A program made the translations under genes and the position numbers. The notes beneath the pieces were generated by a model that did not search any database, was not told the DNA's origin, and was given only the letters and a program-made list of their open reading frames with translations. Positions 47,387-56,083 of a stretch of DNA of 64,000 bases are shown here, piece by piece. How positions within the stretch are numbered: the stretch's first letter is position 1; each line of letters starts with the position of its first letter. Source of the DNA: Luteibacter flocculans (lineage in GTDB: Bacteria > Pseudomonadota > Gammaproteobacteria > Xanthomonadales > Rhodanobacteraceae). Location of the stretch: assembly GCF_023612255.1 (NCBI RefSeq), contig NZ_CP063231.1:2400001-2464000 (forward strand). The letters are read 5' to 3'.

Positions 47387-48022
47387 ATGGCCTGGAACCG
47401 CGATCAAATGGCGCAGCGCGCCGCCCTGGAACTCTCCGACGGCGACTACGTGAACCTCGGCATCGGTCTGCCGACGCTGGTGGCGAACCACCTGCCGGAC
47501 GGCGTGGACGTGTGGCTGCAGTCCGAGAACGGTCTGCTCGGCATCGGCCCGTTTCCGACCGAAGACGAAGTGGACGCCGACCTCATCAACGCCGGCAAAC
47601 AGACGGTGACTGCACGCGAGGGGGCATCGTACTTCTCCAGCGCGGATTCCTTCGCGATGATCCGCGGCGGCCATATCGACATCTCGATCCTCGGCGCCAT
47701 GCAAGTGACCTGCGAGGGCGACATCGCCAACTGGATGGTGCCCGGCAAGATGGTCAAGGGCATGGGCGGCGCGATGGATCTGGTGGCCGGCGTGAAGCGC
47801 GTCGTGGTGCTGATGGAGCACATGGCAAAGGACGGCTCGCCCAAGATCCTCACCGAATGCACCCTGCCGCTGACCGGCAAGGGCGTGGTGAACCGCATCA
47901 TTACCGATCTGGCCGTGTTCGACGTGGGCCGCTCGGGCCTCGAGCTGATCGAGCTGGCCCCTGGCGTGGACGAGGCCACCGTGCGCGCCGGTACCGGCTG
48001 CGACTTCACTTCACGTCTTTGA
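47387..48022 (+). CDS. scoB: 3-oxoacid CoA-transferase, subunit B
   Basis: The 211-residue beta subunit carrying the catalytic Glu in [13 protein letters not shown] (about residue 46), which forms the glutamyl-CoA thioester. [16 protein letters not shown] and the glycine-rich [18 protein letters not shown] are family features. AAGGAGATCACC is an excellent ribosome site before the ATG. It forms a two-gene operon with scoA. A palindrome pair follows, then a LysR gene that may or may not control it. Confidence 0.96.
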   Translation: MAWNRDQMAQRAALELSDGDYVNLGIGLPTLVANHLPDGVDVWLQSENGLLGIGPFPTEDEVDADLINAGKQTVTAREGASYFSSADSFAMIRGGHIDISILGAMQVTCEGDIANWMVPGKMVKGMGGAMDLVAGVKRVVVLMEHMAKDGSPKILTECTLPLTGKGVVNRIITDLAVFDVGRSGLELIELAPGVDEATVRAGTGCDFTSRL

Positions 48023-48032
48023 GAGAGCCAAG

Positions 48033-48100
48033 GCGGGAGCCAGCCTGCTGGCGATGGGTGCGTGCCGCCGGCACCCATTGCCAGCAGGCTGGCTGCCACC
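48033..48100. repeat. Inverted pair of GGAGCC palindromes (REPIN-like)
   Basis: GGGAGCCAGCCTGCTGGCGA and its inverse TTGCCAGCAGGCTGGC lie head to head, and the spacer itself is palindromic (GGGTGCGTGCC / GGCACCC). Together they can fold into one long hairpin directly after scoB. The same word occurs at 2.8-3.1, 49.6 and 62.9-63.0 kb. Confidence 0.85.
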
Positions 48101-48340
48101 GAGCGCTGAATCATCGAGGCCTGAATTACCGGGGGCTGAAATAAAGTCGCCCCGCAGAGGACGCCTCAGCATGGGCCTCGGGGGGGGAGGTAGGCCAGAT
48201 GCCGGTAGTTAGCGTCGATGCGGGGCGAGGAACCTACCGACCCAGGGGGAGGGGTTGGTGGTAGGCCGGGAAGAATCATAGATTTCCTAGGAAATTCCGG
48301 CCAATATATCTTTCAGCACCCACTTATACGAAAAACGACT
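48101..48340. promoter_or_regulatory. LysR upstream region with a 14-bp perfect palindrome
   Basis: No gene is visible in this stretch. It contains a purine-rich run with eight G residues near 48181 and several GGGGAGG words. A perfect palindrome ATTTCCTAGGAAAT at 48282-48295, 45 bp before the LysR ATG, is the best operator candidate. An AT-rich patch (CCAATATATC) follows and could hold the promoter. Confidence 0.45.
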
Positions 48341-49255
48341 ATGTTCGATCTGCGCCAGTTGCGCTATTTCGTCGAGGTGGCGGAGACCCTCAGTTTCACC
48401 CAGGCGGCTCAACGCCTGCACATCTCGCAGCCGCCACTCTCCCAGCAGATTCAATCGCTTGAAGCCGATCTCGGGGTACGCCTGCTGGACCGCAATCGGC
48501 GACGGGTCGCGCTGACCGAGCCAGGCCGCCTGTTCCTTGTGGAGGCCAAGGCCATCCTGGCGCGTGCGGAAAGCGCTCGGACCGTGGTAGCCGAAGCGGC
48601 GGCGGGATTCACCGGCCAACTGCGGCTGGCCTACGCCGTGTCGGTCTCCTTTCACCCGGCGCTACCGGAAACCTTGCTGCGGTTCTCGCACGCCGCGCCC
48701 GGCGTCAGTCTGCACCTCGGTGAAATGCTTACCGGAGCGCAGTACGACGCGATCCTTTCCGGGCAGATCGACGTCGGACTGCTGCGAGCGCATCCCTCGG
48801 GCGCGGCCAACGCTCGTCAGCTCAATGTCGAGGTTATCGACCGCGAACCGCTGGTGATCGCCCTGCCCCCGCATCACCGGCTGGCGAAGCGTGACGCCAT
48901 CCGCATGCAAGACCTGGCCGAAGACAGCTTTGTCGCACCACCGCGGATACACGCCACCACGCTGACCGATCGGCTCGCCCTGCTTTCGAACAAGGCCGGG
49001 TTCCGTCCGATCATCCGCCAGGAGGCCCAGCAGATCCCATCCCTTCTGCCACTGGTCGCCGCCGGCCTCGGCGTCGCGCTGGTGCCTGCCTCGCTCCGCG
49101 CGGTTCATATGAGCGGCGTGACCTTCGTCCCTGTGGACGATCCGGAAGCGCACCTGTTGCTTGCGGTGGCCTCGCGCGTGGACAATTCGTCCCCGGTGCT
49201 GGAGAGCTTCCTGCGCACGGTGCGCGAGGCCAAGGCGAAGCTCGGCCTCGGCTGA
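48341..49255 (+). CDS. LysR-family transcriptional regulator (CatM/BenM-like)
   Basis: A 304-residue regulator. The ATG at 48341 gives the standard start [21 protein letters not shown]. The helix-turn-helix covers residues 18-38 ([20 protein letters not shown]). The effector-binding domain has the LysR_substrate features [24 protein letters not shown] and [14 protein letters not shown], close to the CatM/BenM group that senses aromatic-pathway intermediates. No aromatic catabolic gene is nearby; the preceding scoAB acts downstream of beta-ketoadipate-type pathways, which fits. The effector is unknown. Confidence 0.9.
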   Translation: MFDLRQLRYFVEVAETLSFTQAAQRLHISQPPLSQQIQSLEADLGVRLLDRNRRRVALTEPGRLFLVEAKAILARAESARTVVAEAAAGFTGQLRLAYAVSVSFHPALPETLLRFSHAAPGVSLHLGEMLTGAQYDAILSGQIDVGLLRAHPSGAANARQLNVEVIDREPLVIALPPHHRLAKRDAIRMQDLAEDSFVAPPRIHATTLTDRLALLSNKAGFRPIIRQEAQQIPSLLPLVAAGLGVALVPASLRAVHMSGVTFVPVDDPEAHLLLAVASRVDNSSPVLESFLRTVREAKAKLGLG

Positions 49256-49343
49256 AAGACGAACGGCATCCGGGGCTTGCGTAACCTGGGCGAGATCGCT
49301 AGAATTCCGTTTTTCCTTGTCCGTAAAGTTTCAGGAGCTGGCC

Positions 49344-49469
49344 GTGAAGGTGCTTTCCTCTTTGAAGTCCGCGAAGTCGCGTCACCGTGACTGCAAAGTC
49401 GTTCGCCGTCGCGGCAAAGTGTTCGTGATCTGCAAGAGCAACCCGCGTTTCAAGGCTCGTCAGCGCTGA
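49344..49469 (+). CDS. rpmJ: 50S ribosomal protein L36, zinc-independent paralogue
   Basis: A 41-residue protein starting at GTG 49344 with CAGGAG eight bases upstream. The sequence [17 protein letters not shown] to [10 protein letters not shown] matches the C-minus (YkgO-like, type B) form: only two cysteines remain, so the four-ligand zinc ribbon is lost. A strong terminator follows 24 bp later. Xanthomonads typically carry this 41-residue version. Confidence 0.95.
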   Translation: MKVLSSLKSAKSRHRDCKVVRRRGKVFVICKSNPRFKARQR

Positions 49470-49493
49470 TCCAGCTGCGACGTGTCGAAAAAA

Positions 49494-49519
49494 AGGCCGC
49501 GAAAGCGGTCTTTTTTTTT
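49494..49519 (+). terminator. Intrinsic terminator after rpmJ
   Basis: A seven-base-pair stem AGGCCGC / GCGGTCT with a GAAA tetraloop is followed by nine T residues. A run of A residues precedes it, so it may also end leftward transcription. Confidence 0.92.
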
Positions 49520-49554
49520 GCTTTTGCGGAAGCGATGAGTCACCAACGAAGCAA

Positions 49555-49700
49555 AGGTAGGAGCCACCCTGGTGGCGATAAGCCAACGAAGCGGTGTAGC
49601 AGCGAGGCAAGTTCCCATAAGTCCCCATCGCCAGCAGGCTGGCTCCCACCAGCGAGCCCGGCAGCTCCACCGGCAAGCCCCCCTCGCCGCCATGGCGGCT
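49555..49700. repeat. Cluster of three GGAGCC palindrome variants
   Basis: The cluster holds GGAGCCACCCTGGTGGCGA near 49560, CGCCAGCAGGCTGGCTCCC near 49628 and CGCCGCCATGGCGGCTCCC near 49685. Flanks are constant while the stem bases change in complementary pairs. The 275-bp gap between the rpmJ and GGDEF genes otherwise holds only the terminator. Confidence 0.8.
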
Positions 49701-49744
49701 CCCACACTCTCGATCGGGCATCGACGTGTGGATTCGTCGCCAGA

Positions 49745-51619
49745 CTACCCGCGCGCCTCACTCAAATACGGCGAATCGGGAATATCGCCCGTGTCGCCCA
49801 TGAAGACGCAGTTCCGGCCGGCTCGCTTGGCACGATAGAGCGCGGCATCGGCCACGACGAGCAGCCGGTGCAATTCGAAGCCGCAAGGCACGGTGCTGGC
49901 GACGCCGAAGCTCGCGGTGACCGACGGCGCCGGCTTCCCATGGGGACCAGCCGCCGCGGCGATGGACAAACGCAGTTGTTCGGCACGCGCACGCGCCTGC
50001 GCCGGGCTGCAATCGGGCAGCAACACCGCGAACTCCTCGCCCCCCAGCCGACCGAAGACATCGCAAGCGTGCAGCGCACGGCGGCTCACTTCGACAGCGC
50101 GCTTCAAGACCTCGTCGCCCACAGCGTGGCCGAACGTATCGTTGACGTTCTTGAAGTGATCGAGATCGAACAGGATCAGGCAAGCTGCGCGGTCCGAACG
50201 CGCGCCGTAGGCCAGCACGCGTTCCGCCTGCTCGACGAAGTGCTCGCGGTTGCAGATGCCTGTGAGGCCATCGCGGCGCGCCAGCTTCATGAAACGAAGC
50301 TGCGAGCGACGCAGTCTGAGCACCAGCCAGATGATCGCGGCGAGGCTCGCGATCAGCACAACGATGTAGAGCCGCCCCGTCTCTACTTCCTTGCGGTCGA
50401 GCGCCCCGGTCAGGCGCAGGATTTCGTTCTGCCGGCTCAGCGCATCCACTTGTGCCTTGCGCGCGACGACCTGCTGATCGACCATCTTGAACGCCAGGCT
50501 GCGCGCGCTGACGTCGTCGAGATAGGCCTTGTCCGCCGCCATGTATTTCTCGTGGAAAACGAGAGCGGCCGATGCATTGCCCAGCTTTCGTTCGATCTGA
50601 TACAGCACCTCGTAGCCCACACGACGGGAATCGGTGAACTCGTTAGGAATGGCGCCCGCCACCGCCGACTGTGCAAAGCGACGTGCATTGGCGAGGTCTC
50701 CGAGCGACAGATAGGCCTTGGCGAGCGTTGCATCGAACTCCGACAGCAGCACCGGGTAATCGAGCCGTCGCATGGTTTCGCGGTGTGCCGCGAGCACTTT
50801 CACGGCTTCTGCCGGACGCCCCTGCGCCAGATGGAACGCGGCGATGTCGGCGCGCATGTTCTCGGCAAACACCTGATAGCCCGTGCTCTCGCACACCTGA
50901 AGCGCACGTTCGAACAAAGGATCGATCGACACCAGGCGATTCGCCTCGCGACGCGCACGAAGAAGGTGCTGCGCACCGAAGCAGATGGTCTGACCTGCAG
51001 GCGGGTTTTCCATCATGTCCTTGGCATACGCTTCGGCCTGCTCGAACTGACCGACCGAACTGAGCAATTGCGACGCCTCGCTACGCGCGGCGAACAACGC
51101 ATAGCGATCGCGCACCGAACGCATCAGTTCCTGCAACTGCGTGAGACGCGTGAACGCTTCCTCGTAGTGATGACTGTTGCCGAGCAGGTTGATCAGCGTC
51201 GCCATTGCGCGAAGCCGCAGCACGTCGCCGGTCGAATGATCTACCACGTCGCTCAGCCAACGGCGACCTGCGTCGTAGTCGCCTTGCCATGTCGCTCGCC
51301 AACCCTGCAGGAAATGCAGACGCGATCGTTCGATCGGCGCAAGGTCCGCCTCGTGCGGCGCCATCTGATCGACCAGCCGGGAGAACGTGGCGAAATCCGT
51401 GCCCTTGACGGCATCGGCGCGGTCGAGAATCGCCGATGGCGTCGGATCGCTTACGCCGCCCGCCTGAGCCGTTGCGAAAACGACCAGCAGCAACCCCAAA
51501 GCCCAGCGTAGGCATCGCTGTACGCGCGCCGCAGTTCGGCCTCGTGCCGAAGACGACACGCGGAGCAATGCCGCACGGCTGCCAAGGCAGCCGGCATGCT
51601 GGATAACCCTCCTCCCCAT
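49745..51619 (-). CDS. TPR-containing membrane diguanylate cyclase (GGDEF)
   Basis: A 624-residue protein. I place the start at ATG 51619 with GAGG upstream. The signal/anchor segment is ALGLLLVVFATAQAG (about residues 40-54). A periplasmic helical region of tetratricopeptide-like repeats (RLRAMATLINLLGNSHHYEEA, ANARRFAQSAVAG) runs to about residue 390. A membrane helix, LYIVVLIASLAAIIWLVL, follows, then a GGDEF domain with catalytic GGEEF in FGRLGGEEFAVLLPD, so it should make cyclic di-GMP. The I-site position reads HACD instead of RxxD, so product inhibition may be lost. It is convergent with rpmJ. Confidence 0.9.
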   Translation of the reverse strand: MGRRVIQHAGCLGSRAALLRVSSSARGRTAARVQRCLRWALGLLLVVFATAQAGGVSDPTPSAILDRADAVKGTDFATFSRLVDQMAPHEADLAPIERSRLHFLQGWRATWQGDYDAGRRWLSDVVDHSTGDVLRLRAMATLINLLGNSHHYEEAFTRLTQLQELMRSVRDRYALFAARSEASQLLSSVGQFEQAEAYAKDMMENPPAGQTICFGAQHLLRARREANRLVSIDPLFERALQVCESTGYQVFAENMRADIAAFHLAQGRPAEAVKVLAAHRETMRRLDYPVLLSEFDATLAKAYLSLGDLANARRFAQSAVAGAIPNEFTDSRRVGYEVLYQIERKLGNASAALVFHEKYMAADKAYLDDVSARSLAFKMVDQQVVARKAQVDALSRQNEILRLTGALDRKEVETGRLYIVVLIASLAAIIWLVLRLRRSQLRFMKLARRDGLTGICNREHFVEQAERVLAYGARSDRAACLILFDLDHFKNVNDTFGHAVGDEVLKRAVEVSRRALHACDVFGRLGGEEFAVLLPDCSPAQARARAEQLRLSIAAAAGPHGKPAPSVTASFGVASTVPCGFELHRLLVVADAALYRAKRAGRNCVFMGDTGDIPDSPYLSEARG

Positions 51620-51790
51620 CACCTCATCCTCTGAGTGCAGGGGCCATACCCTGGCCCTGGCGGCTGTCCTCCCCTCGAGGTCCCCCGCGCACGGATCATA
51701 GCCCCGGCCGGGAGCGATGGAGTAGTAGGCCAGCCGGCCGGGTTCGAAGGGTTGTGACGCGGATCGAGAACCCGAGGTGAAGGCCGCGGG

Positions 51791-53410
51791 CTAGAGCAGC
51801 GCTGCCGCCTTCTGCAGGGCGATCCACACGCCGATGAGGAAGGGAATGCCCACGGCCGCCCAGGCCAGGACACCCAGCACACCGAACGGTCCGCGCGCCG
51901 CAGCGGCGAGGTCCACCGCGGACGCCGGCGCCTCATGCTGCAGGGAACGCTCGCGCCGGAGTTCGTCCTCGGTCATGTGGTGTTTGCTGGCAACCGGCCG
52001 CACCAGGAGGTTGCAGACCAGCCCCACCAGCAGCAAGCCGGCGAGGATATACAAGGTGCGGTCGTAGACGAGGTTCTTGGGCACGCCCGCACTCAGTTGC
52101 GCTTCGCGAAGGCTGGCGATCAACACCGGACCGACCACGCCGGCCACGGACCACGCGGTGAGCAGTCGTCCGTGAATGGCCCCGACCATCTGTGTACCGA
52201 AGAGATCGGCGAGATAGGCGGGAACGGTGGCAAACCCACCGCCATACATGGAAAGGATCACGCACACGGTGACCACGAAGGCAGCCGCCATCCCCAGATG
52301 CCCCAGTGTGGGCAACAGGCAATACAACACGATGCCGAGCACGAAGAAGACCACATAGGTGCGTTTGCGGCCGAGAACGTCGGAGGCCGACGCCCAGGCC
52401 AGCCGGCCCACGGAGTTGAACAGGCTGATGAGCCCCACCAGCCCGGCCGCGGCAGCAGCGATCGCCGCCTTCTGAGCCGTGGTGAGTGCGGTGGCGGCAT
52501 CGGCCCCGACCAGACGCGCACCGAACACGTCCTGGAGCATGGGGCTGGCCATCGAGATCACCCCGATGCCCGCCGTCACGTTCATGCACAGCACGCCCCA
52601 GATCAACCAGAACTGCGGCGTCTTCCAGGCGCGATTGAGATGGACGTGATGCGGCGTGACCAGCGGCGCGCTTGCGGCGCTCGCCTTGGGCTGGAATCCG
52701 GCCGGCTTCCACCCGTTGGGCGTGACGCGGAAGCCGAACGCGCCCAGCGACATGGCAACGAAATACAGCGCGCCGAGACACATCAGTGTCGCGGCCACGC
52801 CCGGCACGTCGCCCTGCTTGAAGACGTCCATGAGCTTGACCGCGATTGGCGCGCCGATCAATGCGCCGCCACCGTAACCCATGATCGCGAACCCGGTCGC
52901 GAGGCCGCGGCGGTCGGGAAACCATTTGATCAACGTCGAGACCGGCGTGATGTAGCCAAGCCCCTGCCCTACGCCGCCAAGCAACCCGCAGCCGAGATAG
53001 ACGAGCCAAAGCTGGTGGATCGCTACGCCAATGCCACCCAGCACAAGTCCACCGCCCCAGCAGCAGGCGGCGATGAACCCCGCCTTGCGTGGGCCGGCGT
53101 GCTCAAGCCAACCGCCCCAGATGGCAGCCGCGAGACCCAGCATGGCGATGAAGGTTTCGAAGATGTGGTTGACCGAGGGCACGGTCCAGTTGCACGTCGT
53201 GGTGGTCAACTGATCGAGAAAGCCCTGGCTCGCGCACAGGGCGGCATCCGCGCCCGGTACCAGCTTGGTCATCGGCAGCCAGAACACCGAGAAGCCGTAG
53301 GCCATGCCGATGCATAGATGGATCGCTAAAGCGGCCGGTGGAACAAGCCAGCGATTGAACCCCGGTCCTGCGATCGTACGTTCCCGCGACAGCCATCCAC
53401 CTGCACCCAT
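51791..53410 (-). CDS. OFA-family MFS transporter (oxalate/formate antiporter-like)
   Basis: A 539-residue membrane protein with about 12 helices. OFA features include AIHLCIGMAYGFSVFWLPM in helix 1, GQGLGYITPVSTLIKWFPDRRG between helices 4 and 5, GYGGGALIGAPIA and a long central loop. A cytoplasmic tail (RPVASKHHMTEDELRRER) precedes a last helix near the C-terminus, as in DUF/OFA proteins with extra segments. The ATG has AGGGGG upstream. It lies 187 bp after a LysR gene on the same strand, which may control it. The substrate is probably a small carboxylate. Confidence 0.9.
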   Translation of the reverse strand: MGAGGWLSRERTIAGPGFNRWLVPPAALAIHLCIGMAYGFSVFWLPMTKLVPGADAALCASQGFLDQLTTTTCNWTVPSVNHIFETFIAMLGLAAAIWGGWLEHAGPRKAGFIAACCWGGGLVLGGIGVAIHQLWLVYLGCGLLGGVGQGLGYITPVSTLIKWFPDRRGLATGFAIMGYGGGALIGAPIAVKLMDVFKQGDVPGVAATLMCLGALYFVAMSLGAFGFRVTPNGWKPAGFQPKASAASAPLVTPHHVHLNRAWKTPQFWLIWGVLCMNVTAGIGVISMASPMLQDVFGARLVGADAATALTTAQKAAIAAAAAGLVGLISLFNSVGRLAWASASDVLGRKRTYVVFFVLGIVLYCLLPTLGHLGMAAAFVVTVCVILSMYGGGFATVPAYLADLFGTQMVGAIHGRLLTAWSVAGVVGPVLIASLREAQLSAGVPKNLVYDRTLYILAGLLLVGLVCNLLVRPVASKHHMTEDELRRERSLQHEAPASAVDLAAAARGPFGVLGVLAWAAVGIPFLIGVWIALQKAAALL

Positions 53411-53597
53411 GACCTACCCCCTGCTTGAAGGTTGACCCACCCCGCATCGCATCTTAGGCAGGTTCCACCTCCGCACCACCCTACGTTGGTCTTATGGACG
53501 GCGGATGGTTGGAGTTGCAGGATGCGAGAAAATCGCAAGAAAACACCGGTGCGGCGCACAACGAAGCGATCGGCGATGTTGCGATGCAAACCTCCCT

Positions 53598-54653
53598 TCA
53601 GGCGGTCGTCGCGTACCGGGCGTGGCGCGAAGTCTTCACCGACGAGGGAGTGGCCAGTCGCGCAGCCATGACCTCCCCCGCATACGACGCACTGCACGCG
53701 CGGATAGACGCCACCATGAAGTCGATGAAGACGCGAATGCGTGCCGGCAACTGCCGGCGGCTCTGGTAGCAGATGTAATGCCCGCAATCGTTGGGTGCGT
53801 AGTGAGGAAGGCACGCCACGAGTTGCCCCGAGCGCAGGTACTCGCTCACCTGATAGCCCGCGAGCTGCGCGATGCCACGGCCTTCGAGCACGGCCTGCAG
53901 CACGAGATCGCTGTCGTTGAATGCTTCCATCGCGGGTGGCAACAGCTTGCGCGAGTCGCCATCCACCGAGAATTCCCATTCGGCAACCCGTCCCGATGCA
54001 GTGCGGAAATGGATCGCACGCTGGGCGAGTAGATCGTCGATCCGCTCGATCGGTCCGCGTCTTTCCAGGTAGCCCGGTGTTGCGCAGACGAAGAGATGCA
54101 TCGGCATGATCTGCCGCGCGATGACCTGGCTGTCCTCCATGCGGCCGTCGCGAAATGAGACATCGACCCGGTCGGTGGTGAAATCCACGACGCGGTCGTC
54201 CAGCATGAGATCGACTGCGATCTCGGGATACGCGTCGCGAAACCGGTGCAGCAACGGCGCTACGACCTTGCGACCGAATCCCACCGGGGCGGCAATGCGC
54301 AACTGGCCGCGCGGCGGCCCATCGCGAAGTTCGCGCATGTCGTCCAGCGCCTGCGCGATCCGTTCGATGCCCGGGTGGCAGTTCTCGAAGAAACGTTCGC
54401 CTTCACGGGTGAGCGAGGTGCTTCGTGTGTTGCGCGAAAAGAGCCGCGCGCCGACCTGACTTTCCAGCTTCTGCACGCTGCGGCTGACCGCCGACCGCCC
54501 GATACCGAGACGATCGGCTGCCCGCGCAAAGCTGCCTTCCGTTGCCACGGCGATGAATGCGACGACGCCCGCGTACGTGGCCGAGAACGATGTCGCCAGC
54601 GCGTCGGGAACGACCAGGGCAACGGAGGATGAGGTGATGGCTCGCAGGGCCAT
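53598..54653 (-). CDS. LysR-family transcriptional regulator
   Basis: A 351-residue regulator with a longer N-terminus than usual before the helix-turn-helix (FIAVATEGSFARAADRLGIGRSAVSRSVQKLE, residues 33-65). The effector domain (RGQLRIAAPVGFGRKVVAPLL, LMLDDRVVDFTTDRVDVSFR, LEGRGIAQLAGYQV) is of the CrgA/DsdC-like GbpR-type group. A 40-residue tail follows the domain. It begins 3 bp after the sigma-region-4 gene, so the two are probably one transcript that may read on into the MFS gene. Confidence 0.9.
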   Translation of the reverse strand: MALRAITSSSVALVVPDALATSFSATYAGVVAFIAVATEGSFARAADRLGIGRSAVSRSVQKLESQVGARLFSRNTRSTSLTREGERFFENCHPGIERIAQALDDMRELRDGPPRGQLRIAAPVGFGRKVVAPLLHRFRDAYPEIAVDLMLDDRVVDFTTDRVDVSFRDGRMEDSQVIARQIMPMHLFVCATPGYLERRGPIERIDDLLAQRAIHFRTASGRVAEWEFSVDGDSRKLLPPAMEAFNDSDLVLQAVLEGRGIAQLAGYQVSEYLRSGQLVACLPHYAPNDCGHYICYQSRRQLPARIRVFIDFMVASIRACSASYAGEVMAARLATPSSVKTSRHARYATTA

Positions 54654-54656
54654 GGC

Positions 54657-54917
54657 TTATTTCCTCGAACTCGCTGCCGCGTGGACCTGCGCGTGTGCTT
54701 CGTCGATCAGCCGTCGGCAGGCATCGGGGTTTCGATGCAGCAGCATCGCGATGTCTTCGGGGGACGCGTCAAAGACCTCCGCCAGGAGAAGTGCCAGGCG
54801 CGCATCGGTCGGCAAGGCGGCAATGGCGTCGATCAGGTCGAGCCAGAGCACGTCGCCGGCATGGCGTGTCGTGAGCGCGCTGCGCAGCCGTCCATAGGTG
54901 GAAGTCTTCTGGGCCAT
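54657..54917 (-). CDS. Sigma-70 region 4-only protein
   Basis: An 86-residue protein. I choose the ATG at 54917 because the upstream promoter element ends eight bases before it; ATG 54938 lies inside the element. The C-terminal part (AIAALPTDARLALLLAEVFD and DIAMLLHRNPDACRRLIDEA) aligns with region 4 of the ECF41 sigma factor encoded at 56084 (LERLSPEARAAFLLREVFDV and EIARTLGKTEAACRQLVHRA). Region 2 is absent. It could be a decoy, anti-sigma-like or DNA-binding auxiliary factor. It is co-transcribed with the LysR gene 3 bp downstream. Confidence 0.75.
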   Translation of the reverse strand: MAQKTSTYGRLRSALTTRHAGDVLWLDLIDAIAALPTDARLALLLAEVFDASPEDIAMLLHRNPDACRRLIDEAHAQVHAAASSRK

Positions 54918-54925
54918 GTTGCTTA

Positions 54926-54952
54926 GACGTGCCTGCATCGCGGTTTGTGACG
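54926..54952 (-). promoter_or_regulatory. ECF41-type promoter for the sigma-region-4 gene
   Basis: On the minus strand CGTCACA (54952-54946), a 16-base spacer and CGTC (54929-54926) match the ECF41 promoter pattern TGTCACA / CGTC with one change in the -35 element. The ATG follows CGTC by eight bases, so transcription would begin at or just before the start codon. Confidence 0.65.
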
Positions 54953-55078
54953 GCGTATTGGTGCGCGCGACGCAACACCGTGGACTCGGCGGCGGATCTA
55001 CCGGGTGCCGGGAGCGAGGCCTAGCCTTCGAGTGCCCGCCATGACGGCGGCTCCCCCTTACCTCACGAGACCTACGCC

Positions 55079-55558
55079 ATGACCCAGCGCATCGATTACA
55101 TGAAGCAGTCGCCCGAACTCACCAAGAAAATGATGGAACTCAGTGCGGTGAACGCCAAATCGTCCGTCGGCGCGACGATCCAGAATCTGGTGAAGATTCG
55201 CGCATCGCAGCTCAATGGCTGCGCGTTCTGTCTCGACATGCACGTGAAGGAAGCCACTCTGCACGGCGAGCGGCCGTTGCGCCTGCACCATATCGCCACG
55301 TGGCGCGAATCCAACCTGTTCGAGCCGAAGGAGCGCGCCGCGCTGGCGTGGACCGAAGTGCTGACGCAGATCCCTGCAGAAGGCGTTCCCGACGACCTCT
55401 ACGAGCGCGTCCGTGGGCAGTTTTCCGAACAGGAGCTTTCCGATCTCACCTACGCGGTGATGATCATCAATGCATGGAACCGCGCGAACGTCGCCTTCCG
55501 CGCTGAACCGGGCAGCTACGACAAAGCCTGGGGCCTGGACAAGGCGAACCTGTCCTGA
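55079..55558 (+). CDS. Carboxymuconolactone decarboxylase (AhpD-like) family protein
   Basis: A 159-residue cytoplasmic protein of the CMD/AhpD fold. The redox motif CAFC is in LNGCAFCLDMHVKEA (about residues 45-59), with the following His and Glu of the AhpD proton-relay type. RLHHIATWRESNLFEPKERAALAWTE is a family segment. The partner of many ECF41 sigma factors is exactly this family, which supports the locus assignment. It was probably made as an alkyl-hydroperoxidase-like reductase; the physiological substrate is unknown. I found no ECF41-type element on its own strand. Confidence 0.92.
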   Translation: MTQRIDYMKQSPELTKKMMELSAVNAKSSVGATIQNLVKIRASQLNGCAFCLDMHVKEATLHGERPLRLHHIATWRESNLFEPKERAALAWTEVLTQIPAEGVPDDLYERVRGQFSEQELSDLTYAVMIINAWNRANVAFRAEPGSYDKAWGLDKANLS

Positions 55559-55587
55559 TGCGCTTTCGATCGAATGAGGAACACCCC

Positions 55588-56007
55588 ATGCGCATGATGA
55601 AAGTGCTCGCGCTGCTCGGCGCGTTGACGCCCGCTGCTGCCCTCGCCCACGATGCCGCCGGCCATGGCGGCTCGGCGCCCCTGCCCGTCGTCAGCGATGT
55701 CATGACCAAGGCCTTGAAGGACTATCCGGGCAAGGAGATCACACTGATCTCCGTGGACTATCCACCCGGGACCGTCGAACCCATCCACCACCACGACGCC
55801 CATGCCGTCGTGTACGTGCTTCAAGGCACGATCGTGATGGGCGTCAAGGGTGGTAGGGAGCAGACCCTGAAGGCCGGCGACACGTTCTACGAAGGCCCCG
55901 ACGACATCCATACGATAGGCCGCAACGCCAGTCAGACCGAGCCGGCGAAGTTCGTGGTGTTCATCCTGAAGGACGCCAAGAAGCCGCTGGTCATGCTCGG
56001 CCTCTGA
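55588..56007 (+). CDS. Exported cupin-domain protein
   Basis: A 139-residue protein. The ATG at 55588 has GAGGA eight bases upstream; an earlier ATG at 55558 overlaps the preceding TGA. A signal peptide, VLALLGALTPAAALA, ends near residue 19. The single cupin barrel has the metal motif PIHHHDAHAVVYVLQG and the second motif GDTFYEGPDDIHTIGRN, giving three or four His ligands and one Glu. It is probably a periplasmic metal-binding enzyme or sensor. It lies between the CMD gene and the ECF41 sigma gene on the same strand. Confidence 0.88.
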   Translation: MRMMKVLALLGALTPAAALAHDAAGHGGSAPLPVVSDVMTKALKDYPGKEITLISVDYPPGTVEPIHHHDAHAVVYVLQGTIVMGVKGGREQTLKAGDTFYEGPDDIHTIGRNASQTEPAKFVVFILKDAKKPLVMLGL

Positions 56008-56047
56008 GTCGGGGCACTGGCTTCCCTGGACGCCTTCCGCCAAGACA

Positions 56048-56074
56048 TGTCACAAAGCACCCGTCAGGATCGTC
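56048..56074 (+). promoter_or_regulatory. ECF41-type autoregulatory promoter
   Basis: A perfect TGTCACA (56048-56054), a 16-base spacer and CGTC (56071-56074) match the published ECF41 promoter pattern. The element lies directly upstream of the ECF41 sigma gene, with ATG 56084 starting nine bases after CGTC. Autoregulation and a leaderless or near-leaderless mRNA are inferred. Confidence 0.75.
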
Positions 56075-56083
56075 TTGATGGGT

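Noticed and set aside
53494-53769. A 91-residue plus-strand gene overlapping the LysR gene end
   Set aside because: Most of it is antisense to the LysR coding region and it has no ribosome site or recognisable features.
54940-55078. ECF41-type promoter for the carboxymuconolactone decarboxylase gene
   Set aside because: No TGTCACA-N16-CGTC match was found on the plus strand in this gap; the only element here faces the other way.
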